From Hohaiivirga grylli (GTDB taxonomy: Bacteria; Pseudomonadota; Alphaproteobacteria; Rhizobiales; Beijerinckiaceae), in the NCBI RefSeq assembly GCF_039655745.1, contig NZ_JBBYXI010000002.1, positions 496,001 through 560,000 on the forward strand: DNA of 64,000 nt, in the 5' to 3' direction. The position numbers and the translations under genes are program-made. The notes beneath the pieces were generated by a model. It did no database searches. It was not told where the DNA came from and saw only the letters and a program-made list of their open reading frames with translations. Below are positions 8,601 to 16,587 of this stretch, piece after piece. How positions within the stretch are numbered: position 1 is the first letter of the stretch; each line of letters opens with the position of its first letter.

Positions 8601-10711
8601 CTGATGCCTTTAATTCAGCGCAGGGGATTGAGCTCGCTGCTGCCGAAGATACACTGATCTTCGGTGACCTATCTGGTACCAATGCAACATGGACAGCTAT
8701 TCCGAACGGTACAGCGGCAGTTAATCTCTCTGGGGCTGGTCGCGTCGAACTGCGTGACGGATCTGATGTTACCCTTTCAGGTGACAGTACAGCTTTTACA
8801 GGTCAGTTTGATATTGCGGCTGGCACCGCATTGCGCGCAACCGAAGCAAAGAATCTCGGGACGGCCTCCATTCTGGCCGAAGGGACTTTCAATGCCATTG
8901 CCGATACAGACTGGCAGCTTGGTAATGCTGTGACAGGCACGGGAACCGTCCTTAAAACTGGTACGGGATCACTGACGGTTGATCAGGCGCTTTCTGGCTT
9001 TACCGGATTAACCAGTATTGAAGAGGGGACGCTGGTCGTTGGTTATTCCACAATGTCCACTGCTTTCGTTGGTGGCAACGTTAGTGTCGCTTCAGGAGGA
9101 ACTCTGGCTGGTAACGGCACTATTGACGGGGATGTCATAAATACGGGCACAATTAGTGCTCTAAACGCTCTCCCGACTTACAGTACTGCTCCGGCTTCAA
9201 ACTTCACCATCAATGGCGTATTGACCAACTCCGGTACTGTTCAGCTTGGCGGTTCAGCTATTGGCAATACGATTACAGTTGGTGGTCTTGTTGGGCAGGG
9301 TGGTAACTTTGTATTACATACAGCGCTGGCGAATGACAGTTCGGCAACCGACCAGATCATCATAGATGGTGGTACTGTTACTGGTTCGAACTTCGTGTCT
9401 ATCGTTAATCAGGGTGGTCTGGGTGCCCAGACGACTGGTGACGGTATTCAGGTTGTCGTGGCACAAAACGGTGCAACGACAGCAGCAGGTTCGTTTACGC
9501 TATCGAGCCGTGTTGCAGCAGGTGCTTATGAGTACAGCTTGCTTCGTGGTGGACTGGATGGTTCAGGTGAGGGCTGGTATCTGCGTACGCCTCCGATCAT
9601 AACTCCAGAGACGCCATCCATACCGCTGCCAAGTTCAACGGATGGCCTGCGCCCCGAAGTTCCGACCAACGCAGCGATTGCTCCACTGGCTTCTGAATTT
9701 GGTTATGCGATGCTTGGAACACTCCATGAGCGTAGTACAGGTGCCTTTATAAGCTCTGGCCCTGTTTTCGAGGAGCGTAAAGTCAAATGTAAAGATGCGT
9801 CCCAGAACTACCGTTGTGTCGTTCGGGTTCCAGTACAGGGCCTCACTGACAGCCAGCGCTTTGTTACCGCCGGATGGGCAAGAATATTTGCTGATAAAGG
9901 TGAGAAGAGCCGCAACAACTTCGTTCGTTCTGGTGCTGATTATGGTTATACCCTTGGTGGTGTTCAGGTTGGCCTTGACGTTTATGCCAATGAACAGGCT
10001 GACGGTACGCTGGATAAGGCTGGCGTATATGTCGGTTACGGTCAGGTCTCGGGTAAGGTGCGTGATGTGAGTGACGTAAAGGCAGGTTCTGTTGATCTTG
10101 ATGCAACTTCCGTCGGGGCCTACTGGACACACTATGCGGCCTCTGGCTGGTATACAGACGCCGTTGTTCAGGGAACCTGGTATTCAGCCGAAACCCGGTC
10201 GGTAAGGGGTGAACAGACCAAGCCAGATGGCTTCGGCTTTATGGCCTCGATCGAAGGAGGCTATAGCTTCAAGCCTACTTCTGACTGGGTAGTTGAACCG
10301 CAGGCACAGCTCATCTACCAGAATGTCACCTTCAACGATACGAATGATAACTACGGTATATTCCACTTCCAGAATAGTGACAGTCTTCGTGGTCGTCTCG
10401 GTGTCCGGGTTGCCCATAACTGGAATATGGGTAGCGATACCGATCAGCGCCTGGTTACAGCCTGGATGAGAGCCAATGTCTGGCATGAGTTCAAGGGTGA
10501 TTACAAAACAATGGTTACTACCCTGCAGGGTTCTTCGCCTTACCAGACGACAACTGCGCTTGGCGGTACATGGGGTGAAATAGGGGCAGGCGGTAGTGCA
10601 CAGGTGACAGATAGTATCAATCTGTTCATGACAGGTGCCTATCAGCACTCTCTGGATAACAAGGGCCGTCAGAGCTGGAATGGTCGTCTTGGTGTCAACA
10701 TGAAGTGGTGA
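5603..10711 (+). CDS. Large type V autotransporter, PATR-type passenger
   Basis: Predicted surface protein of 1702 residues, exported by Sec and anchored by its own C-terminal barrel. Residues 1-37 form a long signal peptide (charged start, hydrophobic YGVSVLSLLVM, cleavage after SFA). The passenger (about 38-1345) is rich in G, T, N and S, typical of a beta-helix, with four autotransporter-associated strand motifs such as SGITTVQTGTLAM and TGLTSIEEGTLVV. A proline-rich linker (about 1333-1355) leads to a 12-strand-type barrel (about 1415-1702) ending in aromatic W. Cys41/Cys52 and Cys1396/Cys1405 could form disulfides. Start: the AAGGA SD lies 8 bases before the ATG at 5603, whereas the in-frame ATG at 5594 overlaps that SD. 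Adhesion is the usual role of the family; no ligand can be inferred. Confidence 0.92.
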   Translation: MRGELKKSKWLRGSAQYLFYGVSVLSLLVMSSEKSFALNECGVVAAGGTVICDGTRNSNNPNGAVYNTNITIIVDGTTTPVNYTTGPSTAGTISLSGTNSIAYDMRIETIGDVTISGVSRGLFITTTDTDFTLGGNREIIIGSGTSINVGSNGQELRAAHITSATTDLVYIENNGSVRAIGNATNGVIGIVANNRGTFSETTISRIVNNGSVVIQQNANYTAYAVGVSATAGLAEFTNSVTGTIIASGVGPLVRGVYVSGSSEHAVMRALNEGYIETTGTLANTAALTGDAAMWVGQTYTGSSTKSVTVENTATGTIIANGPHVDGIAAYTSGSGPVTVTNAGTVMATGLDADGIKAYSIFGSVLINITGGTVTGGSGTGSGIRVRSHTSRNTEINIGAGATVTAASGIAIFNGINGLSGNIEVNNAGTITGNLLLGDNGRATVVNQSIITGIVDLGAGNNTLTNEAGSTITGNIVSATGYNIIRNSGVIDGDIALGSGNNNTTLYAGSSVINVSGTTGVNNVTVMGDALFTFLDGGIGGGADTLSFDGATHTLSSASDVDHFEVMNLVNGSVITTSDLIKMTDTAGGVGAISIDATSTLAIQSPSGYELNHALSGTGVISAQMNAGTDAFNFGSGAGSAFAGTLQMGQGTFALSGLNTTALTNATLQVDVNSVTTVGTGNQVIGGLTFNGGTMIFDATAPAQIIATSYITAGKLDISGTGTVQVNLPDDIDNSQPLPSNTLPLLQHDDITAMTKLVSSANVNGTGGALALVDQSGVVISNAQILDIDQNGVKVAEGTYDYRLLSASDGLTQDGLYIGYGLKLVNLIGTGNDALVLVPAIGATGLAADLSAQLTGSGDLAIAAGAGQTVSLSNTLNDYSGITTVQTGTLAMAVDNALGLTSILNVSANAGFDSAGYSQTVGALNTGIGASAVIASGSTFTISDQQRAAGNTEGGLIESGTLSGGGTVVIDSSIVSVNGAQAGYTGQVEVEGGSELKLNAADAFNSAQGIELAAAEDTLIFGDLSGTNATWTAIPNGTAAVNLSGAGRVELRDGSDVTLSGDSTAFTGQFDIAAGTALRATEAKNLGTASILAEGTFNAIADTDWQLGNAVTGTGTVLKTGTGSLTVDQALSGFTGLTSIEEGTLVVGYSTMSTAFVGGNVSVASGGTLAGNGTIDGDVINTGTISALNALPTYSTAPASNFTINGVLTNSGTVQLGGSAIGNTITVGGLVGQGGNFVLHTALANDSSATDQIIIDGGTVTGSNFVSIVNQGGLGAQTTGDGIQVVVAQNGATTAAGSFTLSSRVAAGAYEYSLLRGGLDGSGEGWYLRTPPIITPETPSIPLPSSTDGLRPEVPTNAAIAPLASEFGYAMLGTLHERSTGAFISSGPVFEERKVKCKDASQNYRCVVRVPVQGLTDSQRFVTAGWARIFADKGEKSRNNFVRSGADYGYTLGGVQVGLDVYANEQADGTLDKAGVYVGYGQVSGKVRDVSDVKAGSVDLDATSVGAYWTHYAASGWYTDAVVQGTWYSAETRSVRGEQTKPDGFGFMASIEGGYSFKPTSDWVVEPQAQLIYQNVTFNDTNDNYGIFHFQNSDSLRGRLGVRVAHNWNMGSDTDQRLVTAWMRANVWHEFKGDYKTMVTTLQGSSPYQTTTALGGTWGEIGAGGSAQVTDSINLFMTGAYQHSLDNKGRQSWNGRLGVNMKW
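8158..9050 (+). repeat. Autotransporter-associated strand repeats (PATR) in the first passenger
   Basis: At least four divergent copies of a strand motif with a core like (S/T)G-x-T-x-(V/I)-x-x-G-T-L: around 8245 (YSGITTVQTGTL), 8550 (YTGQVEVEGGSEL), 8800 (FTGQFDIAAGTAL) and 9000 (FTGLTSIEEGTL). They are protein-level repeats marking beta-helix rungs; the DNA copies are well diverged. Confidence 0.7.
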
Positions 10712-10812
10712 GCCACGGAAACTCTGAAAATTAAATGACGCGCTTTAGTCTAGCACGTCGTAGATTGTGATAGTCTGGAAACTGATTTTGTAAAAGGTGG
10801 GTTTCAAGTTTT

Positions 10813-10851
10813 GCAGGAAGTCGGGGGGCTTTCTCCGGCTTCCTGCATTTT
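10813..10851 (+). terminator. Terminator hairpin after the first autotransporter
   Basis: GCAGGAAG at 10813-10820 pairs with CTTCCTGC at 10839-10846, extended inward by TCGG/CCGG with a G-T wobble, and is followed by ATTTTG. Strong stem, short T-tract. Confidence 0.7.
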
Positions 10852-11002
10852 GTAATATCCCAATAAAGTATGACCTGATTCACATGATGTAATCTGATTA
10901 GGTCAGAGGTATATATTCAAGATAAGGAGTACTTTGTACGACTGTATTCTGGGTAAAATGTATCATTTTGCATATGAAGGTGTTTTATTTTTTGAGAATG
11001 GC

Positions 11003-11031
11003 TTGACATTAATGCGTTGGCCCCGTAAATC
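11003..11031 (+). promoter_or_regulatory. Sigma-70 promoter of the first tRNA-Asp
   Basis: A perfect -35 TTGACA at 11003-11008, a 17-base spacer, and -10 TAAATC at 11026-11031. Transcription would begin near 11038, about 24 bases before the tRNA. Confidence 0.65.
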
Positions 11032-11061
11032 GCCGCATCGCCTTCTTGTAAAGGCTGCTAC

Positions 11062-11138
11062 GCGGATGTAGCTCAGTTGGTTAGAGTGCTGGCCTGTCAC
11101 GCCAGAGGTCGCGGGTTCGAGCCCCGTCATCCGCGCCA
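11062..11138 (+). tRNA. tRNA-Asp (anticodon GTC), copy 1
   Basis: Acceptor GCGGATG pairs with CATCCGC, then G and an encoded CCA. The anticodon arm CTGGC-CTGTCAC-GCCAG gives GTC (aspartate). The sequence is identical to the copy at 11327-11403. Confidence 0.97.
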
Positions 11139-11326
11139 CTTCCCTTTAAAATTAAATATATACTTTCCAAGGGTTGTTGGCGCTATTCCGCGCTCGCGGT
11201 AACGTTCGTTTTTATCCTATTTACTATTTTTTCTTGAATAATTGTCGAGGTGGCTTGCAAGTCAGCGCTGCTTGGTCTATCCAAGCGCATCGAACGGTGC
11301 TTGCCACGGGTAAGTATCTGTTTCAC

Positions 11327-11403
11327 GCGGATGTAGCTCAGTTGGTTAGAGTGCTGGCCTGTCACGCCAGAGGTCGCGGGTTCGAGCCCCGTCATCCGCG
11401 CCA
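11327..11403 (+). tRNA. tRNA-Asp (anticodon GTC), copy 2
   Basis: Base-for-base copy of the tRNA-Asp 265 bases upstream. The identity spans the tRNA and only a few flanking bases (AC before, CTT after). A weaker candidate promoter lies ahead: TTGCAA at 11255-11260, 17 bases, TATCCA at 11278-11283. Read-through from copy 1 is equally possible. Confidence 0.97.
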
Positions 11404-11436
11404 CTTTTTTCATCAGAGATTTATATGTTTGCTGTC

Positions 11437-11462
11437 AGGCTTGAGCCTTCTCAGGCCTTTTT
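11437..11462 (+). terminator. Rho-independent terminator after tRNA-Asp copy 2
   Basis: AGGCTTGAG at 11437-11445 pairs with CTCAGGCCT at 11450-11458 (9 bp, one wobble, CCTT loop), followed by four further T residues. Confidence 0.8.
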
Positions 11463-11597
11463 GGTTTTCGGTTCTAATTCTCTGTTTTCATACATCTTTT
11501 AGGATAATAATACTAAAGTAGAATAGTATGTTTTTCCTGTTTTCTCCTGAGACCTTCTAGTTCTTCTTTATAAAAAATAAAAATTACCCCCTGTGCG

Positions 11598-11642
11598 CAC
11601 TTGTCACAGGCCAGCTGGTGGGTTAATCCATCACCACAAGTG
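11598..11642 (+). promoter_or_regulatory. Structured leader upstream of the nuo operon
   Basis: Two coaxial stems are visible. CACTTG (11598-11603) pairs with CAAGTG (11637-11642). Immediately inside on the 3' side, CACCA (11632-11636) pairs with TGGTG (11616-11620), leaving a 12-base one-sided bulge. It lies 85 bases before the nuoA ATG. I do not recognise it as a named RNA family. Confidence 0.35.
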
Positions 11643-11726
11643 TTGTCCTGCTACCTTTACGGAAATGTTGGGTTTGGATGACGCCTTTTCGGAGGTCCCA
11701 CTCCATAGCTTGGACAGGGTGCTGCA

Positions 11727-12092
11727 ATGACTGACCTTCTAAGTGCATATCAACCGCTGGTAATCTTTATCGGCGTTTCGTTAGTAATCAGTATTGGGTT
11801 GCTTGTTGCGCCATTTCTGACGGCTGTTTCAAATCCGGACCCGGCTAAGCTCTCGGCTTACGAGTGTGGTTTTAACGCCTTCGATGACGCACGTATGAAG
11901 TTTGATGTGCGATTTTATCTCGTCGCTATCCTTTTTATTATCTTCGATCTTGAAGTTGCCTTCCTGTTTCCATGGGCCATCACATTTGGAGCACTTGGCT
12001 GGTTTGGCTTTATATCGATGATGGTATTCCTTGGGGTACTGACAATCGGGTTCGTCTATGAATGGAAGAAGGGAGCCTTAGAATGGGATTAA
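11727..12092 (+). CDS. nuoA: NADH-quinone oxidoreductase subunit A
   Basis: Small membrane subunit of respiratory complex I (ND3 homologue), 121 residues. Three hydrophobic segments are visible (about 12-32, 66-86, 92-112). Between the first two lies the conserved cytoplasmic loop with SAYECGFNAFDDAR, the ND3-type Cys loop near the quinone site. First gene of a complete nuoA-N operon. Its end overlaps nuoB by 10 bases, implying translational coupling. A modest SD (CAGGG) precedes the ATG. Confidence 0.96.
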   Translation: MTDLLSAYQPLVIFIGVSLVISIGLLVAPFLTAVSNPDPAKLSAYECGFNAFDDARMKFDVRFYLVAILFIIFDLEVAFLFPWAITFGALGWFGFISMMVFLGVLTIGFVYEWKKGALEWD

Positions 12093-12643
12093 TCGACCCT
12101 TCCAAAGGGCAGCTTGCAACAGCATCTGTTCCAACCGCTGCAAACCAGACCGATCCCTTCTTTGCATCTGTCAGCAACGAGCTGGCAGATAAAGGCTTTA
12201 TTGTTGCCAATCTTGACGAGCTGGTGAAATGGGCCCGTAATGGCTCCCTGATGTGGATGAGCTTTGGTCTTGCCTGCTGCGCGGTGGAAATGATGCAGGT
12301 TTCCATGCCGCGCTATGACGTTGAGCGTTTTGGTTTTGCGCCGCGTGGTTCGCCCCGTCAGTCTGACGTTATGATTGTCGCCGGAACTCTGACAAACAAA
12401 ATGGCTCCGGCCCTTCGTCGTGTTTACGACCAGATGCCAGAGCCCCGTTATGTTATTTCCATGGGTTCCTGTGCCAATGGTGGTGGTTACTACCATTATT
12501 CCTATTCGGTTGTTCGCGGATGTGACCGTATTGTGCCGGTTGATGTTTATGTCCCTGGCTGCCCTCCAACTGCGGAGGCATTGCTTTACGGAGTTCTGCT
12601 CTTGCAGAAGAAAATCCGCCGTACTGGCAACATCGAACGCTGA
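12083..12643 (+). CDS. nuoB: NADH-quinone oxidoreductase subunit B
   Basis: Peripheral-arm subunit (PSST homologue) that carries the terminal [4Fe-4S] cluster N2, which donates electrons to quinone; 186 residues. Ligand motifs are present: tandem cysteines in LACCAVEMM, a Cys in MGSCANGGG and a Cys in PGCPPTAEAL. The start is the ATG at 12083, because GGGAG lies 7 bases upstream and inside the end of nuoA. An in-frame ATG at 12062 would add 7 residues with no better SD. Confidence 0.97.
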   Translation: MGLIDPSKGQLATASVPTAANQTDPFFASVSNELADKGFIVANLDELVKWARNGSLMWMSFGLACCAVEMMQVSMPRYDVERFGFAPRGSPRQSDVMIVAGTLTNKMAPALRRVYDQMPEPRYVISMGSCANGGGYYHYSYSVVRGCDRIVPVDVYVPGCPPTAEALLYGVLLLQKKIRRTGNIER

Positions 12644-12654
12644 TCAGGTGCTTC

Positions 12655-13284
12655 ATGGATAATTCTCTAAAAGCAACTGATACCGCAGCAGCCCTTAATG
12701 AGCTCGGCAAACATATTGCTGATTCTCTTGGGGCTAAGATTGTTGGCTTTAATGTTGCCGTAGGTGAGCTGACGGTTTCTGCCGAAGCTGCTGAGATCAT
12801 CAATGTTTTGACATTTCTGCGCGATGATGAGCATTGCAAGTTTGTCTGCCTCATTGATCTGTGTGGCGTTGACTATCCAAATCGTGAAAAGCGGTTTGAT
12901 GTTGTCTACCATCTGCTGTCACCGGCTTTAAACCAGCGTGTTCGCGTTAAAATTCAGTCGGACGAGAATACCCCGGTACCGTCCATCGTTGCGTTTACGC
13001 CTGCCGCTGACTGGTTTGAGCGTGAAGCTTATGACATGTATGGCATTGTGTTTGACGGCCATCCGGATTTGCGTCGCCTGCTGACAGACTACGGTTTTGA
13101 AGGCTTTCCGCTGCGCAAGGACTTCCCGCTTACGGGCTATGTCGAAGTTCGTTATGACGAAGCACAGGCACGTGTTATTTATGAGCCTGTAAAGCTGCCA
13201 CAGGAATTTAGAAACTTTGATGCCATGTCACCATGGGAAGGCACAGACTACGTGCTGCCCGGTGATGAAAAGGCTCAGGGTTAA
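12655..13284 (+). CDS. nuoC: NADH-quinone oxidoreductase subunit C
   Basis: 30-kDa peripheral subunit of complex I, 209 residues, without a metal centre. The family signature is clear: EREAYDMYGIVFDGHPDLRR followed by LLTDYGFEGFPLRKDFPL. It is separate from nuoD, as in other alphaproteobacteria and unlike the nuoCD fusion of enterics. Twelve bases follow nuoB. Confidence 0.96.
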   Translation: MDNSLKATDTAAALNELGKHIADSLGAKIVGFNVAVGELTVSAEAAEIINVLTFLRDDEHCKFVCLIDLCGVDYPNREKRFDVVYHLLSPALNQRVRVKIQSDENTPVPSIVAFTPAADWFEREAYDMYGIVFDGHPDLRRLLTDYGFEGFPLRKDFPLTGYVEVRYDEAQARVIYEPVKLPQEFRNFDAMSPWEGTDYVLPGDEKAQG

Positions 13285-13303
13285 GAGCGGAGAGGGGTAG
13301 CCA

Positions 13304-14494
13304 ATGGCCGAACATAATATCCGCAATTTCTCGATCAATTTTGGTCCGCAGCACCCTGCCGCGCACGGTGTGTTGCGTCTGGTTGTTGAGCTTGAAGGCG
13401 AAGTCGTTCGCCGCTGTGATCCGCATATCGGTCTTCTGCATCGCGGCACAGAGAAGCTGATCGAGCATAAGACTTATTTGCAGGCAACGCCATACTTTGA
13501 CCGTCTGGACTATGTGGCTCCGATGAATCAGGAGCATGCATTCTGTCTGGCCGTTGAAAAGCTGCTGGGTGTTAAAGTTCCGCGTCGTGCTCAGCTCATT
13601 CGTGTGCTGTACAGCGAAATCGGACGTATCCTGAACCACCTTTTGAATATTACGACACAGGCCATGGACGTTGGTGCATTGACGCCACCTGTCTGGGGCT
13701 TCGAAGAACGTGAGAAGCTGCTTATTTTCTGTGAGCGTGCCTCTGGTGCGCGCTTCCATGCCAATTATTTCCGTCCGGGCGGTGTTCATCAGGATATTCC
13801 TCCAGAGCTGATCGACGATATCGAGAAGTTCTGCGATCCATTCCTGAAGTTCGTTGATGACCTTGATGCTCTGGTTATGGACAACCGCATCTTCAAACAG
13901 CGTAACGTTGATATTGGTGTCATCACCATTGAAGATTGCTGGGCACGTGGTTTCTCTGGCCCCATGGTTCGTTCAACGGGTGTTGCATGGGATTTACGTA
14001 AGTCTCAGCCATATGAATGTTACGAAGAAATGGATTTTGACATTCCTGTCGGTTCCCACGGCGACAACTATGATCGTCAGGTGATCCGTATGGAAGAGAT
14101 GCGTCAGTCCGTTTACCTAATGAAGCAGTGTATCCAGAAGCTTCGTGCTCCTGATGGCAAAGGGCCGGTTAAAGCCGTTGATGGCAAAATCAGTCTTCCA
14201 TCACGCACAGAGATGAAACGTTCCATGGAAGCCCTGATCCAGCATTTCAAGCTGTTCTCAGAAGGTATCCACGTTCCCGCAGGTGAGGTCTATGCCGCTA
14301 TTGAAGCTCCTAAGGGGGAGTTCGGCGTCTATCTGGTCTCTGATGGTGGAAATAAGCCTTATCGCTGTAAAATCCGTGCGCCAGGATATCCTCATCTTCA
14401 GGCAATGGACTTTTTGGCGAAGAACCATCTGTTGAGCGATATTCCATCGCTTATTGGTTCTATTGACGTTGTGTTTGGCGAGATTGATCGCTGA
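13304..14494 (+). CDS. nuoD: NADH-quinone oxidoreductase subunit D
   Basis: 49-kDa subunit, related to the large subunit of NiFe hydrogenases; together with NuoB it forms the quinone-binding cavity. 396 residues, full length. The N-terminus NFGPQHPAAHGVLRLVVELEGE and the RCDPHIGLLHRGTEKL motif are typical, and the C-terminus ends in DVVFGEIDR as in the family. A strong SD (GCGGAGAGGGG) precedes the ATG. Confidence 0.97.
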   Translation: MAEHNIRNFSINFGPQHPAAHGVLRLVVELEGEVVRRCDPHIGLLHRGTEKLIEHKTYLQATPYFDRLDYVAPMNQEHAFCLAVEKLLGVKVPRRAQLIRVLYSEIGRILNHLLNITTQAMDVGALTPPVWGFEEREKLLIFCERASGARFHANYFRPGGVHQDIPPELIDDIEKFCDPFLKFVDDLDALVMDNRIFKQRNVDIGVITIEDCWARGFSGPMVRSTGVAWDLRKSQPYECYEEMDFDIPVGSHGDNYDRQVIRMEEMRQSVYLMKQCIQKLRAPDGKGPVKAVDGKISLPSRTEMKRSMEALIQHFKLFSEGIHVPAGEVYAAIEAPKGEFGVYLVSDGGNKPYRCKIRAPGYPHLQAMDFLAKNHLLSDIPSLIGSIDVVFGEIDR

Positions 14495-14549
14495 GTAGAA
14501 AACAGGATCGTGCGCGCAATCTGCGCAATACCGATCGGGAGTGAAATGC

Positions 14550-15245
14550 ATGGCAGGTCGTCGGTTTGCCCCTAAAGAGCTTCAGCCGGAAAGTTTTGCT
14601 TTCTCGTCTGAAAATGAAGCTTGGGCTCGCGAGCAGATCCAGAAATATCCGGAAGGCCGTCAGGCTTCGGCTATCATTTCCCTATTGTGGCGTGCGCAGA
14701 AGCAGGCTGGTGGCTGGTTACCGCAAAAGGCGATTGAGCATGTCGCTGATATGCTTGACATGGCTCACATCCGTGCCGCTGAAGTTGCAACATTCTATAC
14801 GATGTTCAATCTTGAACCGGTTGGTAAGCATTTCGTACAGCTTTGTGGCACAACACCTTGCCAGCTTCGTGGCGCCAATGAACTCAAGAAAGTTCTGCAA
14901 AAGCGTGTTGGCGATGAGCGTCATGTAAATGACGACAGCATTTCCTGGCTCGAAGTTGAGTGCCTTGGTGCCTGCTGTAATGCGCCGATGGTTCAGATCA
15001 ATGATGATTACTTTGAAGATCTGACACCAGAAACCCTTGAAAAACTGCTCGATGATCTGGCTGCAGGCACGCCGGTTACGCCGGGGCCTCAGAGTGATCG
15101 TAAAGCTTCTGAACCCCATAATGCCGTGAAGACCTTGCAGGATGCATCGCTTTATGATGGTTCGCGTCTTGGTTCATGGCGTAAGCGCTTTGAAGAAGAG
15201 GCTGTGCATACAATTGATGCTGCCGCCGATAAGCCGAAATCCTGA
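14550..15245 (+). CDS. nuoE: NADH-quinone oxidoreductase subunit E
   Basis: 24-kDa flavoprotein subunit, 231 residues, holding the [2Fe-2S] cluster N1a through CGTTPC and CLGACCNAP. Residues beyond about 165 form a low-complexity tail rich in P, A, K and E. In several Rhizobiales this tail instead carries a helix-hairpin-helix domain, which is absent here. The start at 14550 is set by CGGGAG 9 bases upstream; a GTG at 14541 would add only MKC. Confidence 0.95.
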   Translation: MAGRRFAPKELQPESFAFSSENEAWAREQIQKYPEGRQASAIISLLWRAQKQAGGWLPQKAIEHVADMLDMAHIRAAEVATFYTMFNLEPVGKHFVQLCGTTPCQLRGANELKKVLQKRVGDERHVNDDSISWLEVECLGACCNAPMVQINDDYFEDLTPETLEKLLDDLAAGTPVTPGPQSDRKASEPHNAVKTLQDASLYDGSRLGSWRKRFEEEAVHTIDAAADKPKS

Positions 15246-15258
15246 GGAGGTTTGACAG

Positions 15259-16560
15259 ATGCTTCAGGATAAAGATCGCATTTTCACAAATCTTTACGGA
15301 CTGCAGCCTTGCGACCTTAAGGGCGCAATGAAGCGTGGTGCATGGGATGGAACGAAGTTCATTCTTGAGCAGGGACGTGACTGGATCATCGATGAGATGA
15401 AGAAATCAGGTCTTCGCGGTCGCGGTGGTGCTGGATTCTCGACAGGTTTGAAGTGGTCTTTCATGCCAAAGCAGTCTGATGGACGTCCGCATTATCTGGT
15501 CGTCAACGCTGACGAATCAGAGCCGGGCACATGTAAGGATCGCGAAATCCTGCGCCATGATCCGCATCTTCTGGTGGAAGGCTGCATGATTGCATCCTTC
15601 GCTATGGGCGCCCATGCTGCTTACATCTATGTTCGCGGTGAATATATTGCTGAGCGGATTGCTCTGCAGAAAGCCGTTGATGAGGCTTACGAAGCCAAGT
15701 TGATTGGTAAGGATAATATTCACGGCTATCCGTTTGATCTTTATGTTCACCATGGTGCCGGAGCTTATATCTGCGGTGAAGAAACCGCGATGCTTGAGAG
15801 CCTTGAAGGCAAAAAGGGAATGCCGCGCATGAAGCCGCCATTCCCGGCCAATATGGGGCTCTATGGTTGCCCAACGACGGTCAACAATGTTGAGTCGATT
15901 GCAGTTGCCGGTACAATCCTGCGTCGGGGTGCCAGCTGGTTCTCCAGCCTTGGTCGCCCCAATAACGCTGGTACTAAACTCTTCTGTGTTTCTGGCCATG
16001 TTAACAAGCCATGTAACGTTGAAGAGGAAATGGGTGTTACATTCCGCGAGCTGATCGATACACACTGTGGTGGTGTCCGTGGCGGATGGGATAATCTCTT
16101 GGCCGTTATTCCCGGCGGTGTTTCTGTGCCTGTTGTCCCGGCTGATCAGATTATTGATGCGCCAATGGATTTCGATACATTGCGGGGTCTTGGTTCTGGA
16201 CTTGGAACTGCGGCGGTTATCGTGATGGATAAATCAACGGATATTATCCGCGCCATTGCCCGTATTTCTCACTTCTACAAACACGAAAGCTGTGGTCAGT
16301 GCACGCCTTGCCGTGAAGGCACGGGCTGGATGTGGCGCGTGATGGAACGTATGGCGATCGGTCGGGCTCACAAGGGTGAGATCGATATGTTATTTGAGGT
16401 TACAAAGCAGGTTGAAGGGCGTACAATCTGTGCGCTTGGTGATGCTGCGGCATGGCCTATTCAGGGCTTGATCCGGCACTTTCGTCCGGAAATCGAGAAG
16501 CGAATTGATGATTATGCTGCTAACCCGCATGCGGAGCCTGTGCTCCATGCGGCAAAGTAA
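15259..16560 (+). CDS. nuoF: NADH-quinone oxidoreductase subunit F
   Basis: 51-kDa NADH-dehydrogenase subunit, 433 residues, which oxidises NADH through FMN and passes electrons to cluster N3. The glycine-rich nucleotide loop GLRGRGGAGFSTGLKW is at about 51-66. N3 ligands lie in ESCGQCTPCREGTGW (about 343-357) with a fourth Cys in TICALGD. AGGAGG lies 9 bases before the ATG. Thirteen bases follow nuoE. Confidence 0.97.
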   Translation: MLQDKDRIFTNLYGLQPCDLKGAMKRGAWDGTKFILEQGRDWIIDEMKKSGLRGRGGAGFSTGLKWSFMPKQSDGRPHYLVVNADESEPGTCKDREILRHDPHLLVEGCMIASFAMGAHAAYIYVRGEYIAERIALQKAVDEAYEAKLIGKDNIHGYPFDLYVHHGAGAYICGEETAMLESLEGKKGMPRMKPPFPANMGLYGCPTTVNNVESIAVAGTILRRGASWFSSLGRPNNAGTKLFCVSGHVNKPCNVEEEMGVTFRELIDTHCGGVRGGWDNLLAVIPGGVSVPVVPADQIIDAPMDFDTLRGLGSGLGTAAVIVMDKSTDIIRAIARISHFYKHESCGQCTPCREGTGWMWRVMERMAIGRAHKGEIDMLFEVTKQVEGRTICALGDAAAWPIQGLIRHFRPEIEKRIDDYAANPHAEPVLHAAK

Positions 16561-16587
16561 GCGTTGGATACCAGAGGGCACGATCAG

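Larger units (their letters stand above)
10712..11061. other. Intergenic region between autotransporter and tRNA-Asp
   Basis: 350 bases holding the autotransporter terminator hairpin (10813-10846) and the tRNA-Asp promoter (11003-11031). A TTG-initiated frame at 10934-11071 with a fair SD overlaps the promoter and the tRNA itself and is treated as chance. Nothing else is recognisable. Confidence 0.6.
11404..11726. other. Intergenic region between tRNA-Asp and nuoA
   Basis: About 320 bases. It holds a terminator (11437-11462), an A+T-rich stretch with a TATAAA that may be a -10 element (11569-11574, no good -35 seen), and a structured leader (11598-11642) ahead of nuoA. No gene was found. Confidence 0.6.

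Noticed and set aside
10934..11071. TTG-initiated 45-residue frame with a fair SD (AAGGAGT)
   Set aside because: It overlaps the tRNA-Asp promoter and ends inside the tRNA; rare start codon and no recognisable product.
11183..11413. Minus-strand frame with MTGLEPATSGVTG, and the plus-strand frame 11174-11521
   Set aside because: Both run through the tRNA-Asp gene. The minus-strand peptide is the well-known false protein produced by reading the complement of tRNA genes.
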